A stretch of 64,000 nucleotides of DNA from Heliocidaris tuberculata (Eukaryota; Echinodermata; Echinoidea; Camarodonta; Echinometridae): assembly GCA_025618425.1 (NCBI GenBank), contig CM046841.1:11170654-11234653 (forward strand). Direction: 5' to 3'. The notes under the pieces are model-generated. The model was given only the letters and a program-made list of their open reading frames with translations, did not search any database and was not told the DNA's origin. The translations under genes were made by a program, and so were the position numbers. Position 1 is the first letter of the stretch; every line of letters starts with the position of its first letter. Below, in pieces: positions 58,801-64,000 of this stretch.

Positions 58801-58976
58801 CTCGCAAATGGAATGTTCCAGTTTATGCCCTTTTCTTATTGAATCCTATACAGATATGCGGTGTGTCCATTCTGAGGGCAGGGGAGGTGATGGAGCCTGC
58901 CCTGAGTGAGGTGTGTAAGGATATCCGACTAGGCAAGATCCTCATTCAGACCAACAATGTATCTGGAGAGCCCGAG
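33947..58976 (+). CDS. UCKL1: Uridine-cytidine kinase-like 1 (13 coding exons; 3' end off-window)
   Basis: Join 33947-34002, 37612-37826, 38769-38875, 39564-39689, 40181-40225, 40588-40659, 43128-43317, 44172-44233, 45298-45314, 49876-49974, 51909-52002, 52666-52725 and 58854-58976. All introns are GT-AG, the phases agree, and the exons total 1266 nt, exactly 422 residues. The protein phosphorylates uridine/cytidine in pyrimidine salvage and ends in a UPRT-like domain. Visible hallmarks: the conserved [12 protein letters not shown] segment; P-loop GGSASGKT (G94-T101); [83 protein letters not shown]; then the UPRT-like part with [11 protein letters not shown] and [15 protein letters not shown]. 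Human UCKL1 is about 548 residues, so roughly 125 remain beyond 64000. The ATG at 33947 (AAGATGG) has a good context. Introns are swollen by mobile elements. Confidence 0.95.
34003..34564. other. UCKL1 intron 1, 5' part
   Basis: No exon seen. T run near 34149-34162; block ACTTATGCGAGGTTATTGGA near 34379 repeats inverted at 14.78 kb. The ORF at 34170-34403 has no splice or family support. Confidence 0.4.
34565..34960. repeat. Repeat X, rearranged copy
   Basis: First half (34577-34726) matches the right half of copy 1 in direct orientation and ends GGATCCACCACCA. Second half (34738-34960) matches the left half in reverse orientation (TAATACGATATTCCC, GGTCCCTTGAAAAAGGTACC). The halves are head to head, unlike the copies at 13.2 and 16.7 kb. 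Confidence 0.7.
35109..35448. mobile_element. hAT-like MITE
   Basis: Ends CAGGGCTGTCAACTTC and GGTTGATAGCCCTG are inverted. Flanked by ATGAAAT at 35102-35108 and 35449-35455 (7 bp). 340 bp. The interior ORF at 35218-35616 crosses the element end and is not a gene. Confidence 0.7.
35690..35840. repeat. Hairpin with 28-bp perfect arms
   Basis: TATGAGCATGTGCTGAGCTG at 35710 and its exact complement ending at 35822; arms 35708-35735 and 35796-35823 pair perfectly, with an extended imperfect match inward (AAATTACATA). Probably a small MITE. A C run precedes it at 35623-35647. Confidence 0.75.
35841..36539. other. UCKL1 intron 1, middle
   Basis: No exon or element recognised. Confidence 0.35.
36540..37130 (+). 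repeat. 590-bp polypyrimidine (CTT/CCT) tract
   Basis: Almost pure pyrimidine on the plus strand: (TCTTTTTCC)n near 36640-36700, a pure CTT block at about 36706-36785, then mixed CTT/CCT. Glu/Lys- or Ser/Phe-rich ORFs are artefacts. In intron 1 of UCKL1. Confidence 0.95.
37215..37500 (+). mobile_element. SINE/LINE 3'-end remnant
   Basis: AATAATAATGATAAT... followed by CCCATTTATATAGCACAGC and TGTGCTTTACAA, the 'n x ATA then TATAGCGC' signature of invertebrate retroposon tails, then a GGTTCCATAAG segment. Old and degenerate. Confidence 0.4.
37612..37826 (+). CDS. UCKL1: UCKL1 exon 2
   Basis: Acceptor TTCATTTCAG, donor GTATGT. Ser/Thr-rich segment with VRKRTIS (a possible phosphosite) leading into the conserved [12 protein letters not shown] that precedes the kinase domain. 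Confidence 0.93.
37827..38330. other. UCKL1 intron 2, 5' part
   Basis: No exon or element recognised. Confidence 0.35.
38331..38705 (+). mobile_element. 5'-truncated non-LTR retrotransposon (LINE ORF2 C-terminus and 3'UTR)
   Basis: The fragment encodes [26 protein letters not shown] and [11 protein letters not shown], the characteristic C-terminal tail of CR1/L2/Rex-type reverse-transcriptase ORFs. It is followed by a 3' end with GTAAAGCGCTGTGAAACAA, AGCGCTGTAGAAATGTAA and an ATT-rich tail. In UCKL1 intron 2. Inactive. Confidence 0.75.
38769..38875 (+). CDS. UCKL1: UCKL1 exon 3 (P-loop)
   Basis: Acceptor GGATGCAG, donor GTGGGT. Encodes the Walker A motif GGSASGKTT and the LLSMDSFYK strand of the nucleoside-kinase fold. 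Confidence 0.95.
38876..39563. other. UCKL1 intron 3
   Basis: No exon. A segment near 39330-39420 (GAAAGCTTGTTCCACAGTCG) resembles retroposon 3' regions; weak. Confidence 0.35.
39564..39689 (+). CDS. UCKL1: UCKL1 exon 4
   Basis: Acceptor TTCCATTAG, donor GTTGGT. Encodes [20 protein letters not shown] and DAFDFDLL, the substrate-binding region. Confidence 0.93.
39690..40180. other. UCKL1 intron 4
   Basis: Short C- and A-rich homopolymer runs just after the donor (39716-39765). No element recognised. Confidence 0.35.
40181..40225 (+). CDS. UCKL1: UCKL1 exon 5
   Basis: 45-nt exon. Acceptor TTGCTACAG, donor GTAAAC. Encodes [15 protein letters not shown], the conserved nucleoside-binding loop. 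Confidence 0.93.
40588..40659 (+). CDS. UCKL1: UCKL1 exon 6
   Basis: Acceptor TTTTCAG, donor GTAAGT. Encodes [20 protein letters not shown]. Confidence 0.95.
40854..42701. mobile_element. Non-autonomous hAT-like DNA transposon
   Basis: Perfect 8-bp duplication ATATACAT at 40846-40853 and 42702-42709. Ends TAGGGGTGGGA and TCCCAGCCCTA (inverted, one mismatch), with subterminal GGGTACCC / ACCCGAAAA motifs at both ends. 1848 bp, no transposase ORF; the ORF at 41551-41907 is ATC-repeat sequence. In UCKL1 intron 6. Confidence 0.9.
43128..43317 (+). CDS. UCKL1: UCKL1 exon 7
   Basis: Acceptor TCGCACAG, donor GTCAGT. Encodes [29 protein letters not shown] (lid arginines) and the ADIVVPRG end of the kinase domain. 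The frame stays open upstream of the acceptor, but that part is intron. Confidence 0.95.
43364..43578. mobile_element. MITE with ~38-bp inverted ends
   Basis: GGGGGGTGTTTCACAAAGAG / TTAAGTTGGACTTAAAGTC at the left and the inverse at the right (GACTCTAAGTCCAACTTAAC). 215 bp, 46 bp after UCKL1 exon 7. Target duplication unclear. Confidence 0.75.
43735..43815 (+). repeat. Degenerate CCCTAA-like repeat
   Basis: Imperfect AACCCTAA/AACCTAA units (about 11 units with substitutions). Resembles decayed interstitial telomere sequence but is too degenerate to be sure. Confidence 0.5.
44172..44233 (+). CDS. UCKL1: UCKL1 exon 8
   Basis: Acceptor TATCTACAG, donor GTAAGT. Encodes [19 protein letters not shown], end of the kinase domain. 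Confidence 0.92.
44234..45297. other. UCKL1 intron 8
   Basis: Contains the tandem duplication at 44955-45211 and an AT repeat at 45252-45270 just before the polypyrimidine tract of the microexon. No other feature seen. Confidence 0.4.
44955..45211 (+). repeat. Two-copy tandem duplication, 128-bp period
   Basis: GAGATCAACACAATGAGGCA occurs at 44958 and 45086. The copies match closely through CATTCTTTTATCTGAAAATT and GATGATGTACATGT. Confidence 0.85.
45298..45314 (+). CDS. UCKL1: UCKL1 exon 9 (17-nt microexon)
   Basis: Strong polypyrimidine tract and acceptor CTCTTGCAG, then 17 nt encoding RGFQF plus two bases, donor GTAAGC. It is required to bring exons 8 (phase 0) and 10 (needs phase 2) into frame, and sits in the variable linker between kinase and UPRT-like domains. 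Confidence 0.85.
46250..46920. repeat. Block of C-run repeats with CTACGCCCATGA motif
   Basis: Repeated C runs (46565-46590, 46666-46680, 46745-46772, 46845-46871), each near TACGCCCATGACTCCAG or TTTCATTTTTTCTACAATG. Includes CAGTGGCGGATCCAGG (46434) and GCTTGTCAGAGAATTATGAG, the latter shared inverted with 60305-60360. The proline-rich ORFs are artefacts. Confidence 0.65.
46979..48056 (+). repeat. GCGTA-dense tandem repeat, two units of 532 bp
   Basis: CAACTTTCATCAGCACTATT starts at 46981 and again at 47513, and the units align along their length. Each is packed with the pentamer GCGTA or its complement TACGC. The second unit has inverted ends AAGCCCCTTTCACACTG (47563) and CGGTGTGAAAGCCCCTT (to 48055). 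No credible ORF. Confidence 0.85.
49876..49974 (+). CDS. UCKL1: UCKL1 exon 10
   Basis: Acceptor TTATTCAG, donor GTAAGT. Encodes [16 protein letters not shown] and [11 protein letters not shown], the start of the UPRT-like domain. Confidence 0.93.
49999..50548 (-). mobile_element. piggyBac-like MITE, outer nested copy (left part)
   Basis: TTAA at 49995-49998, starts CCCTTTCAAGACAATTGACC. Inverted relative to the 29201-29616 copy. Interrupted by the pogo-like MITE 50272-50445 and, at its internal TTAA, by copy 50553-50960; its last 21 bp resume at 50965-50985 (ATAATTCCTGTCCAGAAAGG). Confidence 0.85.
50272..50445. mobile_element. Pogo-like MITE with TA duplication
   Basis: TA at 50270-50271 and 50446-50447. 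Ends CAGTTAACTCTGCATAAGTC and GACTTAGGCAGAGTTACCTG are inverted. 174 bp. Inserted in the outer TTAA MITE: the sister copy reads continuously here (ACCATGTATATTG). Confidence 0.88.
50553..50960 (-). mobile_element. piggyBac-like MITE, inner nested copy
   Basis: Flanked by TTAA at 50549-50552 and 50961-50964. Complete: CCCTTTCAAGACAATTGACC to CCTGTCCTGAAAGGG. 408 bp. It sits in a TTAA inside another copy of itself. Confidence 0.88.
50986..51117. other. UCKL1 intron 10, short unique segment
   Basis: No element recognised between the nested MITEs and the SINE. Confidence 0.3.
51118..51395 (+). mobile_element. tRNA-derived SINE (best copy)
   Basis: Head reads like a tRNA: A-box-like GTAGTCGAGTGG and B-box GGTTCGAAACC (about 51167). 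Then the body CCTTTGGCAAGACATTAATC, GGTGTTAAATGGGTACTGGC, GAGCGCTGTATAAATATCC and an ATT-repeat tail. Internal Pol III promoter expected. Related copies: 22110, 25116, 54275 and perhaps 55612. Confidence 0.85.
51512..51867. mobile_element. TA-flanked MITE with TTCGCG-rich ends, copy 2
   Basis: TA at 51510-51511 and 51868-51869. Ends CTGTAAATGCAGAAATATTC and the mirror AATTACAGCGTTTACAG. Rich in CGCGAA motifs. 356 bp, 41 bp before UCKL1 exon 11. Confidence 0.8.
51909..52002 (+). CDS. UCKL1: UCKL1 exon 11
   Basis: Acceptor ATCCTCTAG, donor GTAAGT. Encodes [19 protein letters not shown] and FALSLLPFE of the UPRT-like domain. Confidence 0.95.
52666..52725 (+). CDS. UCKL1: UCKL1 exon 12
   Basis: Acceptor CATGTTTCAG, donor GTAAGT-like (GTAAGTATC) after AAGGGAAGG. 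Encodes [20 protein letters not shown]. Phase 0 on both sides, so it can splice in frame to exon 13 or to the candidate alternative exons at 54133-57803. Confidence 0.9.
52861..53358. mobile_element. TTAA-flanked 0.5-kb element, copy 2
   Basis: TTAA at 52857-52860 and 53359-53362. 498 bp, near-identical to 15571-16067 (mostly single-base differences). In UCKL1 intron 12. Confidence 0.88.
53363..54132. other. UCKL1 intron 12, unique segment
   Basis: No exon or element recognised. A T run follows a pyrimidine tract near 53581-53600. Confidence 0.35.
54133..54186 (+). CDS. Candidate alternative cassette exon a (UCKL1 intron 12)
   Basis: 54 nt, phase 0-0, between a weak acceptor (AAATGTAG) and a good donor (GTACGT). 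Would encode the basic peptide [18 protein letters not shown]. The first ~14 bases also resemble part of the G-run repeat family near 59730, so chance or repeat origin is possible. Confidence 0.3.
54275..54530 (+). mobile_element. Diverged tRNA-derived SINE
   Basis: B-box-like GGTTTGAGTCCCAGATGC, then CTCCTTTGGCAAGACATCAA and AAATGGGTACCTTGTAGGAA, the same body as 51118-51395. Confidence 0.7.
54548..54731. mobile_element. Pogo/Tigger-like MITE
   Basis: CAGGGGAAACTCAGTATAAC at the left and CTTTATACTGAGTTTCCACTG at the right are inverted; followed by TA and an AT repeat (54731-54755). Interior repeats CCTTGTTATA motifs as in 21641-21823. Confidence 0.7.
54989..55009 (+). CDS. Candidate alternative microexon b (UCKL1 intron 12)
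   Basis: 21 nt, phase 0-0, with a strong polypyrimidine acceptor (TTGATCTTTTCAG) and donor GTTAGT. Encodes SSDGKNK. Confidence 0.35.
55010..55611. other. UCKL1 intron 12, unique segment
   Basis: No exon or element recognised. Confidence 0.3.
55612..55828 (+). mobile_element. tRNA-like SINE fragment and (CA)n
   Basis: GTTGGTCTAGAGGTAACG (A-box-like) and CCAGGTTCGAATCTCAG (B-box-like) with the right spacing, body diverged. A CA repeat follows at 55797-55828. Confidence 0.5.
55829..56907. other. UCKL1 intron 12, unique segment
   Basis: No feature recognised apart from a G-rich patch at 56816-56872. Confidence 0.3.
56908..56946 (+). CDS. Candidate alternative exon c (UCKL1 intron 12)
   Basis: 39 nt, phase 0-0, acceptor TTCCATTCAG, donor GTAAGG. 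Encodes the hydrophobic peptide [13 protein letters not shown], which would run directly into the membrane segment of exon d. Confidence 0.4.
56980..57060 (+). mobile_element. Retroposon tail remnant
   Basis: ATAAAAATAGTAATGATAAAT then ACTTATATAGCGCCAAATCC, the same tail type as 37215 and 19480. Confidence 0.4.
57744..57803 (+). CDS. Candidate alternative terminal exon d: membrane anchor
   Basis: Strong acceptor (TTCTTTTTTTCCACAG), then [19 protein letters not shown] and TAA in phase 0. With exon c this makes about 31 mostly apolar residues, a convincing C-terminal transmembrane anchor preceded by charged sequence. An AATAAA follows 195 nt downstream. It would give a 438-residue UCKL1 isoform with kinase domain, truncated UPRT-like domain and tail anchor, or it may belong to a separate small gene. 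Confidence 0.42.
   Translation: MLIVISLLFGVFLYLLLLK
57998..58003 (+). terminator. Candidate polyadenylation signal after terminal exon d
   Basis: AATAAA (TTTTCAATAAATTTG) 195 nt after the TAA at 57801-57803, at a usual distance for a short 3'UTR. Confidence 0.4.
58004..58853. other. UCKL1 intron 12, 3' part
   Basis: No element recognised. Leads into the exon 13 acceptor. Confidence 0.3.
58854..58976 (+). CDS. UCKL1: UCKL1 exon 13
   Basis: Acceptor TCCTATACAG, donor GTAAGA. Encodes [20 protein letters not shown] and [20 protein letters not shown] of the UPRT-like domain. The next conserved segment is not found before 64000, so following exons are off-window. Confidence 0.95.
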
Positions 58977-59146
58977 GTAAGATCTATGACTTTGTAACCA
59001 TTATTTTCATGGTGGTATTGCAACAGAATGAATTGCACCACAAATGTCAGGAAGATCTCATATTAATGCCATTAGTGTAACAAATCAAGGTACATTCCGC
59101 TATTAAATTTGTTTTTCTGATTCCAAAACAGAAAAAGGAAAAACAG

Positions 59147-59651
59147 AATATCGAGTAAAAAACCGTTTCTATTTTCGTTATTACAAACAGAAAAACAGGC
59201 GTTTGTTAATAATTTGTGTCAGGAATAAAACTTGAAAAATAAACATATTGAAAAACAAATTGTCTTTTTGTTTTACTGTTTTCTTAAAATTGTTTTTTCC
59301 ATTTTTTGTTTTGCAAATTAAGAGATTAAACACTTTTTCTGATTTTGTTTTTTCCGGTTTTGCTCTTACAGATTGAAAATTGAATACCTTTTCTGATTTC
59401 ATTTTTCAGTTTTTCCATTTTTGCCTTTGCTTATTGAAAAATTGAAGACTGCCCTCAATGGCGAAATAAAAATATGATACCCGCTTGGCATGAACTGAAG
59501 TACACGTAAGTCACCAAGTAAATACACTCATGTATGGAATTGCCAACTTAAAGAGCGCAGATTGCCTACTACACATAATAGCTCCATGTACGTATGAGTT
59601 GTGTACGCATTGTACGCAGTGTACCAGTGTATGGGCATCATTGATCTTTCA
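59147..59651 (+). repeat. Left arm of a large inverted repeat
   Basis: Reverse-complement match to 63607-64000. Checkpoints: AATATCGAGTAAAA (59147) against TTTTACTCGATATT (ending 64000), and TGTATGGGCATCATTGATC (59628) against GATCAGTAATGCCCATATGC (63610). The left arm is about 110 bp longer because of indels. The match probably continues beyond the window edge. Confidence 0.85.
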
Positions 59652-59662
59652 TACATTGACTT

Positions 59663-60100
59663 GGGGGGGGGGGGGGGGGGGGAGGGCTCTCAAATTCTCT
59701 CCCTCGAAACAGGGGTCTAAGGAACTGACTAGAAGCGAAAAACATAGGGTCTTTGAATCGGTGGGTCTATACCCAGCTGAGCAAAAAAACATGGTCTAAG
59801 GAACTACGGCACTTAGTGTGGGAATTCTATAATGCACACATATAAATGAATAGACGTACGTACGCGAGATCGAGAGCTAGGGAATGGGGAGCGCCGTGGA
59901 AAAAGGAGAGAGACGAGTGCCTTTGTTCTGGCCGGGTATCTTGAGAAGGGGTGAGAAGGGTGAGAACGGCAGTTAATTGAAATTTGGGTATCTTGATTCG
60001 GGTATCTTGAGAACAGCGATCGGCCATTGAAAAAGGGGGTCGTCAAAGTGGCACATACCCATCCGTCAAATATATTGAGTGCTCTCCCGGGGGCACAACC
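59663..60100 (-). repeat. G-run-terminated repeat, copy inside the inverted-repeat structure
   Basis: G run at 59663-59682, then GGTCTAAGGAACTGACTAG, ..., GGGTATCTTGAGAACAGCGA, GGCACATACCCATC and TATTGAGTGCTCTCCCGGG. Inverted relative of 17242-18370 without its 667-bp insertion. Confidence 0.65.
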
Positions 60101-60189
60101 CTGAATTGGATGTTAAATAAATGTAGAAATATTGACAATCGTAGTTTTTACCCAAAGAATCACTGTAGATATCATGATCAGTCATCGTC

Positions 60190-60375
60190 ATAATTACGCA
60201 GATATATCGGGCAGCAGGGGCAGATCAAGGATTTTGTAAAAGGGGGGGAGGGGTGGGCACACAAGTCTCAAAAAATTTTCTGACGAGCAAAAAAAAAAAA
60301 AAAAAGGTGATCAACATTGTTAGGTCCAGTTTTCCTTCAAAATTCTCTGACAAGCAAAAAAAGAATTTGTTAAAT
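60190..60375 (-). repeat. Short repeat shared with 46434-46560
   Basis: GGTCCAGTTTTCCTTCAAAA and TTCTCTGACAAGCAAAAAAA are the reverse complement of sequence at 46510-46550; GGGGCAGATCAAGGATTTTG resembles the GGCGGATCCAGG start. Confidence 0.6.
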
Positions 60376-60559
60376 ATCCACCACTGATAGGCATGCACAG
60401 GTGAATAAGTAATGTGAATCGTAACGTCAAATTTCTCTTGTGATGGAATAAACCGTATTGATAGGATTCCCCGTAACGTAGGAAACAATGTTGTTAATAT
60501 TATTAAATAAATGGTGTAATATATACAACTAAAAGTTAAAAGTGTATATCTTACAGAAC

Positions 60560-61042
60560 TTTTTAGAATATGGACCTACACTTTCCTGGTTGAATGAAAG
60601 TATGCCTACCCTAATGTTTAAAATAAAGTAAGCCGGGTTTGGGAAGTGTTTGAATATGATGTTGAATAAAAGGGGAATTAACCCTTCCAAAGAAAATTGG
60701 CTTGGATTGATTAATAATCATGCCAATTTTCCATGAAAGGTCTACTTTCATTCAACCAGGAAATTGTAGGTCCATGTTCTAATTGTAGGAAATACACAAT
60801 ATTATTTTAATTATATTTTTTTCTCAATTAGATGTCACGTAAAGTACATGTAAATACCAACTTATTTATGCTTGGACAACTGAAAGTATATTTCGTACAG
60901 TTAAAACATGGACCTACAATTTCCTGGTTGAATGAAAGTAGACCTTTTATAGAAAATTGGCATAATTATTAAGCAATCCAAGCCAATTTTCAATGAAAGG
61001 TCTACTTTCATTCAGTTAGGAAATTGTAAGTCCACGTTCTAA

Positions 61043-61077
<35 letters not shown>

Positions 61078-63020
61078 ATTTTAGTATGTTCACCTTGTGT
61101 ATGTGTCAATATATGCACAAAATGTGTGCATGATAGAATTTTACGAACACGATCGAGAAGGTACATAACTCACGTGACCATATTATGTTTTTGAGAAGGA
61201 AGAATAATTGGGGGAATTCACTATTTTCCCTAGCAAAACAGACTTTTGGAAACAGGAATCCAAGAAGAAATCATATTAAATGAAATTACGAAAGAATACA
61301 AAATCTTTTACTGGATAATGAATTGTGGCATCAAATTTCACCTAGAAATTTTAGAATAAAAGTGATATTCAAGCCACTGTTTTTAGTTGCCTAACCAACT
61401 TTTCCATAGAAGATGATATGTACAAAATCAATGCAATGGATGATCAGTTGTCTGTAAAATGATGTACAAATAAATGCAATGAGCGTGCAGTTGTCTGTAA
61501 AAAAAACAAAAACATCGGTGCACCGGATTGAAGAAAATCAAACCGGTGTCTGATCGTCTCGATCGAACACCGGTTTTTTAAAATCAAACTGACTCCAGCT
61601 TATAAGAAATACACAAAAATATTCAATGGTTTTTTTTCTTCTCTATGAAATGTCACGTAAATATCATGTAAATATCATGTAAATACCAACTTAATTATGC
61701 TTGAACAACTAAAAGTGTATATCATATAATTTTAGAATATGGACCTACAATTTCCTGCTTGAATGAAAGTACGCCAAACCTATTGGTCTGATAAAGTAAG
61801 CTGGGTTTGGGAAGTGTTTAAATTTGACGTTGAATTATTAGGGGATTTAAATCTTTCTCAGAAAATTGGCTCGGATTGATTAATAATTGTGCCAATTTTC
61901 CATGAAAGGTCTACTTTCATTCAACCAGGAAATTATAGGTCCATGTTCTAATTGTAAGAAATACACAGAATTATTTTAATAATATTTTTTCTCCATTGAA
62001 TGTCGCATAAAGTTCATGTAAATACATGTACCAACTTAATTATGCTTGAACAACTGAAAGTGTATTTTGTACAGTTAAAACATGGACCTAAATTTCCTGG
62101 TTGAATGAAAGTAGACCTTTCATAGAAAATTTGCATCATTATTAAGCAATCCAAGCCAATTTTCCATGAAAGGTCTACTTTCAGTCAACCGGGAAATTGT
62201 AGGTCCATGTTCTAATTATAAGAAATACACAATACTTGATTTTATTTTTTTCTCTATTAAATGTCAGGTAAAGATCATGTAAATACCAATTAAATTATGC
62301 TTGAACAACTAAAAGTGTATTTCTTTAAGTTAAAACATGGACCTACAATCTCCTGGTTGAATGAAAGTAGACCTTTTGTTGAAAATTGGCATATTATAAA
62401 GTAATCCAAGCCAATTTTCTATTAAAGGGTTCATTCTCCTTTAATTCAAGTTATATTGAAACACTCCAAAAACCTGTTTACTTTATATTAAACATCAGGA
62501 GAAAGCGTACTTTCATTCAGCCAGGAAATTATAGGTCCATGTTCTCAGGGTTCTCCACTAGCGGTTTTACCCGGGGGCTACGCCCGGGTAAAATTTGAAA
62601 AACCAGTTTAGCGCCCGGACAAAATTTCCCCGCCCGGACAAAAACTTGACGCGCCCGGATATGAAAATTGACATATTTTCACGCACAGACAAGACAGCAT
62701 CAAGACCGCGCGGCATTGCGCAATCAAGCATCGACTTAAAATAAAAACTTTACTCGCATGATCATGTCGGAAACCCGCACGAACGCATTATCTCTTTGCA
62801 TGAACCACGTCGAATTCTCATTGCGATCACGGCCACCTTCTCTGGATCGATCGCAACGAGTTCTGTCTGTGGATCCGCGGTGCACGTGCGTCGCAAATTT
62901 GACTTCGGAGGCCGACGAACACAAGAGCCCCCGGACAAAGTACAGACCAGTGGAGAACCCTGGTTCTAATTGTAAGAAATACACAAAATTATTTTAATAA
63001 TATTTTTTCTCCATTAAATG
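60560..63020. repeat. Array of at least five hairpin-bearing units
   Basis: Each unit has GGACCTACAATTTCCTGGTT then GAATGAAAGTAGACCTTT, a short spacer (GAAAATTGGCAT...CCAAGCCAATTTTC), and the inverse AAAGGTCTACTTTCATTC / AACCAGGAAATTGTAGGTCC. Units near 60566-60785, 60903-61050, 61738-61955, 62087-62215 and 62338-62545. Linkers share GTAAATACCAACTTAATTATG. An A run lies at 61049-61074. Confidence 0.85.
62546..62962. mobile_element. MITE with CAGGGTTCTCCACT ends and 5-bp duplication
   Basis: Ends CAGGGTTCTCCACTAG and CCAGTGGAGAACCCTG are inverted. GTTCT at 62541-62545 and 62963-62967. It splits the fifth hairpin unit, whose sisters read CATGTTCTAATTGTAAG continuously. 417 bp. Contains GCCCGGACAAAA repeats. 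hAT-like terminus but 5-bp target. The overlapping ORFs cross the boundary. Confidence 0.85.
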
Positions 63021-63606
63021 TTGAATAAAGTTCATGTAAATAAAACAATTGCCCAAAGTTGCTTTTTCGGCAACAAAGGTGAAATTGTTTGGAGACCACA
63101 AGGGATCACGAATCAAAAAAAAACTTCAGCGGAAAGAACTTTTCTAGGTTCTTAAAATGTCAAATCGACTATATACCAGCATTAAATAAGGCTCAGCAAA
63201 TTGCATGGTAAAGACGGAATAAGTTGATCTGAGAAGCCTTTTCAGTGCCTTGAAACTTCTTGCTTACCTACCCATTGAAGCATTAGAAATTATGACTTAA
63301 ATGAATTAAAACTTATGTTTGCATGAGAAGAGATCCTAAAGAAACATGAGAACAAGTCTTTGTCACGCCTGCGTAAGCAAAAAGCGAGACGTAGGCACCG
63401 CTTTTCGGACAGCGGCGACGACGATGGTGGAAAAGCGAACTGAATCACTGTAACCCTCAGATCTCTTCTCAATAACTGCATAATTATGACCGTGACTGAT
63501 CATGATGTCTACAGTGATTCTTTGGGTAAAAACTATGATTGTCAATATTTCTACATTTATTCAGGGTCGTGACCCCCCTTCCAAGTTAAAATCAATACAC
63601 TGTGGG
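63021..63606. other. Non-coding sequence inside the inverted-repeat structure
   Basis: No ORF with support. Moderately GC-rich patch at 63360-63440. Confidence 0.35.
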
Positions 63607-64000
63607 AGAGATCAGTAATGCCCATATGCTTGTACACTCTGCATAATGCGTACACAACTCTACGTAAATGGAGCTATTATGCGTAGCAGGCAATCTGTGC
63701 ACGCTTTAGATTGGCAATTCCATGCATGAGTGTATTTACTTGATGACTTACTTCAGTTCATGCCAAGCGGGTTTAATAATTTTTGTTTCACTGTAGAGGG
63801 CAGTCTTCAATTCTTCAATTAGCAAAAGCACAAACAGAAAAATGGAAAAGTGTTTAATTTCTTAATTTTTGCACAAGAAAAAATGGAAAAACTATTTTTA
63901 GAAAACAGTAAAACAAAAACCAGTTCGTTTTTCAATATTTTCGCTTTTCAAGTTTTGTTACTGACACAAATTAAACAGAAACTGCTTTTTACTCGATATT
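63607..64000 (-). repeat. Right arm of the large inverted repeat (cut by window edge)
   Basis: Mirror of 59147-59651: GCAGGCAATCTGTGC, GGCAATTCCATGCATGAGTG, TTCAGTTCATGCCAAGCGGG all occur inverted in the left arm. Confidence 0.85.

Overview
This window is AT-rich animal nuclear DNA, probably from a marine invertebrate deuterostome and most likely an echinoderm. Three things suggest this: split genes with GT-AG introns, a UCKL1 orthologue of metazoan type, and pervasive ACATGT-type repeats, poly-C/poly-G runs and many small inverted-repeat elements. The species cannot be fixed from the sequence alone. There are no operons, CRISPR arrays or prokaryotic signals.

Genes. (1) Minus strand, 1522-1917: one coding exon of a putative secreted protein (signal peptide, dibasic sites) ending at a clean GTAAGT donor; its remaining exons would lie off the left edge. 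(2) Plus strand, 19125-26943: an intact five-coding-exon gene with all splice phases compatible and a predicted product of 1252 residues. It has an acidic N-terminal region, C2H2 and C2HC zinc fingers, a tyrosine-recombinase-like core in which the expected catalytic Tyr is Phe, a Ser-rich linker and a C-terminal SANT/Myb-like domain. It belongs to a widespread, poorly characterised animal family. (3) Plus strand, 33947 to beyond the right edge: UCKL1 (uridine-cytidine kinase-like 1). Thirteen coding exons give 422 residues in frame; the last part of the UPRT-like domain is off-window. In its long intron 52726-58853 I see four small phase-0 exon candidates. The last encodes a hydrophobic tail and a stop and is followed by AATAAA, which suggests an alternative membrane-anchored isoform.

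The rest is mostly repeats: a 4-kb block of ~380-bp units in opposite orientations (2.9-6.9 kb); TTAA-flanked elements (8.8, 15.6, 19.9, 29.2, 31.4, 50.0-51.0, 52.9 kb); TA-flanked mariner/pogo-type MITEs (13.5, 21.6, 25.3, 50.3, 51.5 kb); a 1.85-kb hAT-like element with a perfect 8-bp duplication in a UCKL1 intron (40.9-42.7 kb); tRNA-derived SINEs; a LINE 3' fragment; a G-run-ended family (13, 16.5, 17.2, 33.0, 59.7 kb); a GCGTA-dense tandem repeat (47.0-48.1 kb); and a foldback-like structure at 59.1-64.0 kb. Several elements are nested, so intact copies of the host sequence elsewhere in the window act as pre-insertion sites and fix the element boundaries.

All coordinates were read by eye. 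Repeat edges are exact where a target-site duplication is quoted and approximate elsewhere. Superfamily names rest on termini and target-site length only, because no transposase ORF was seen.
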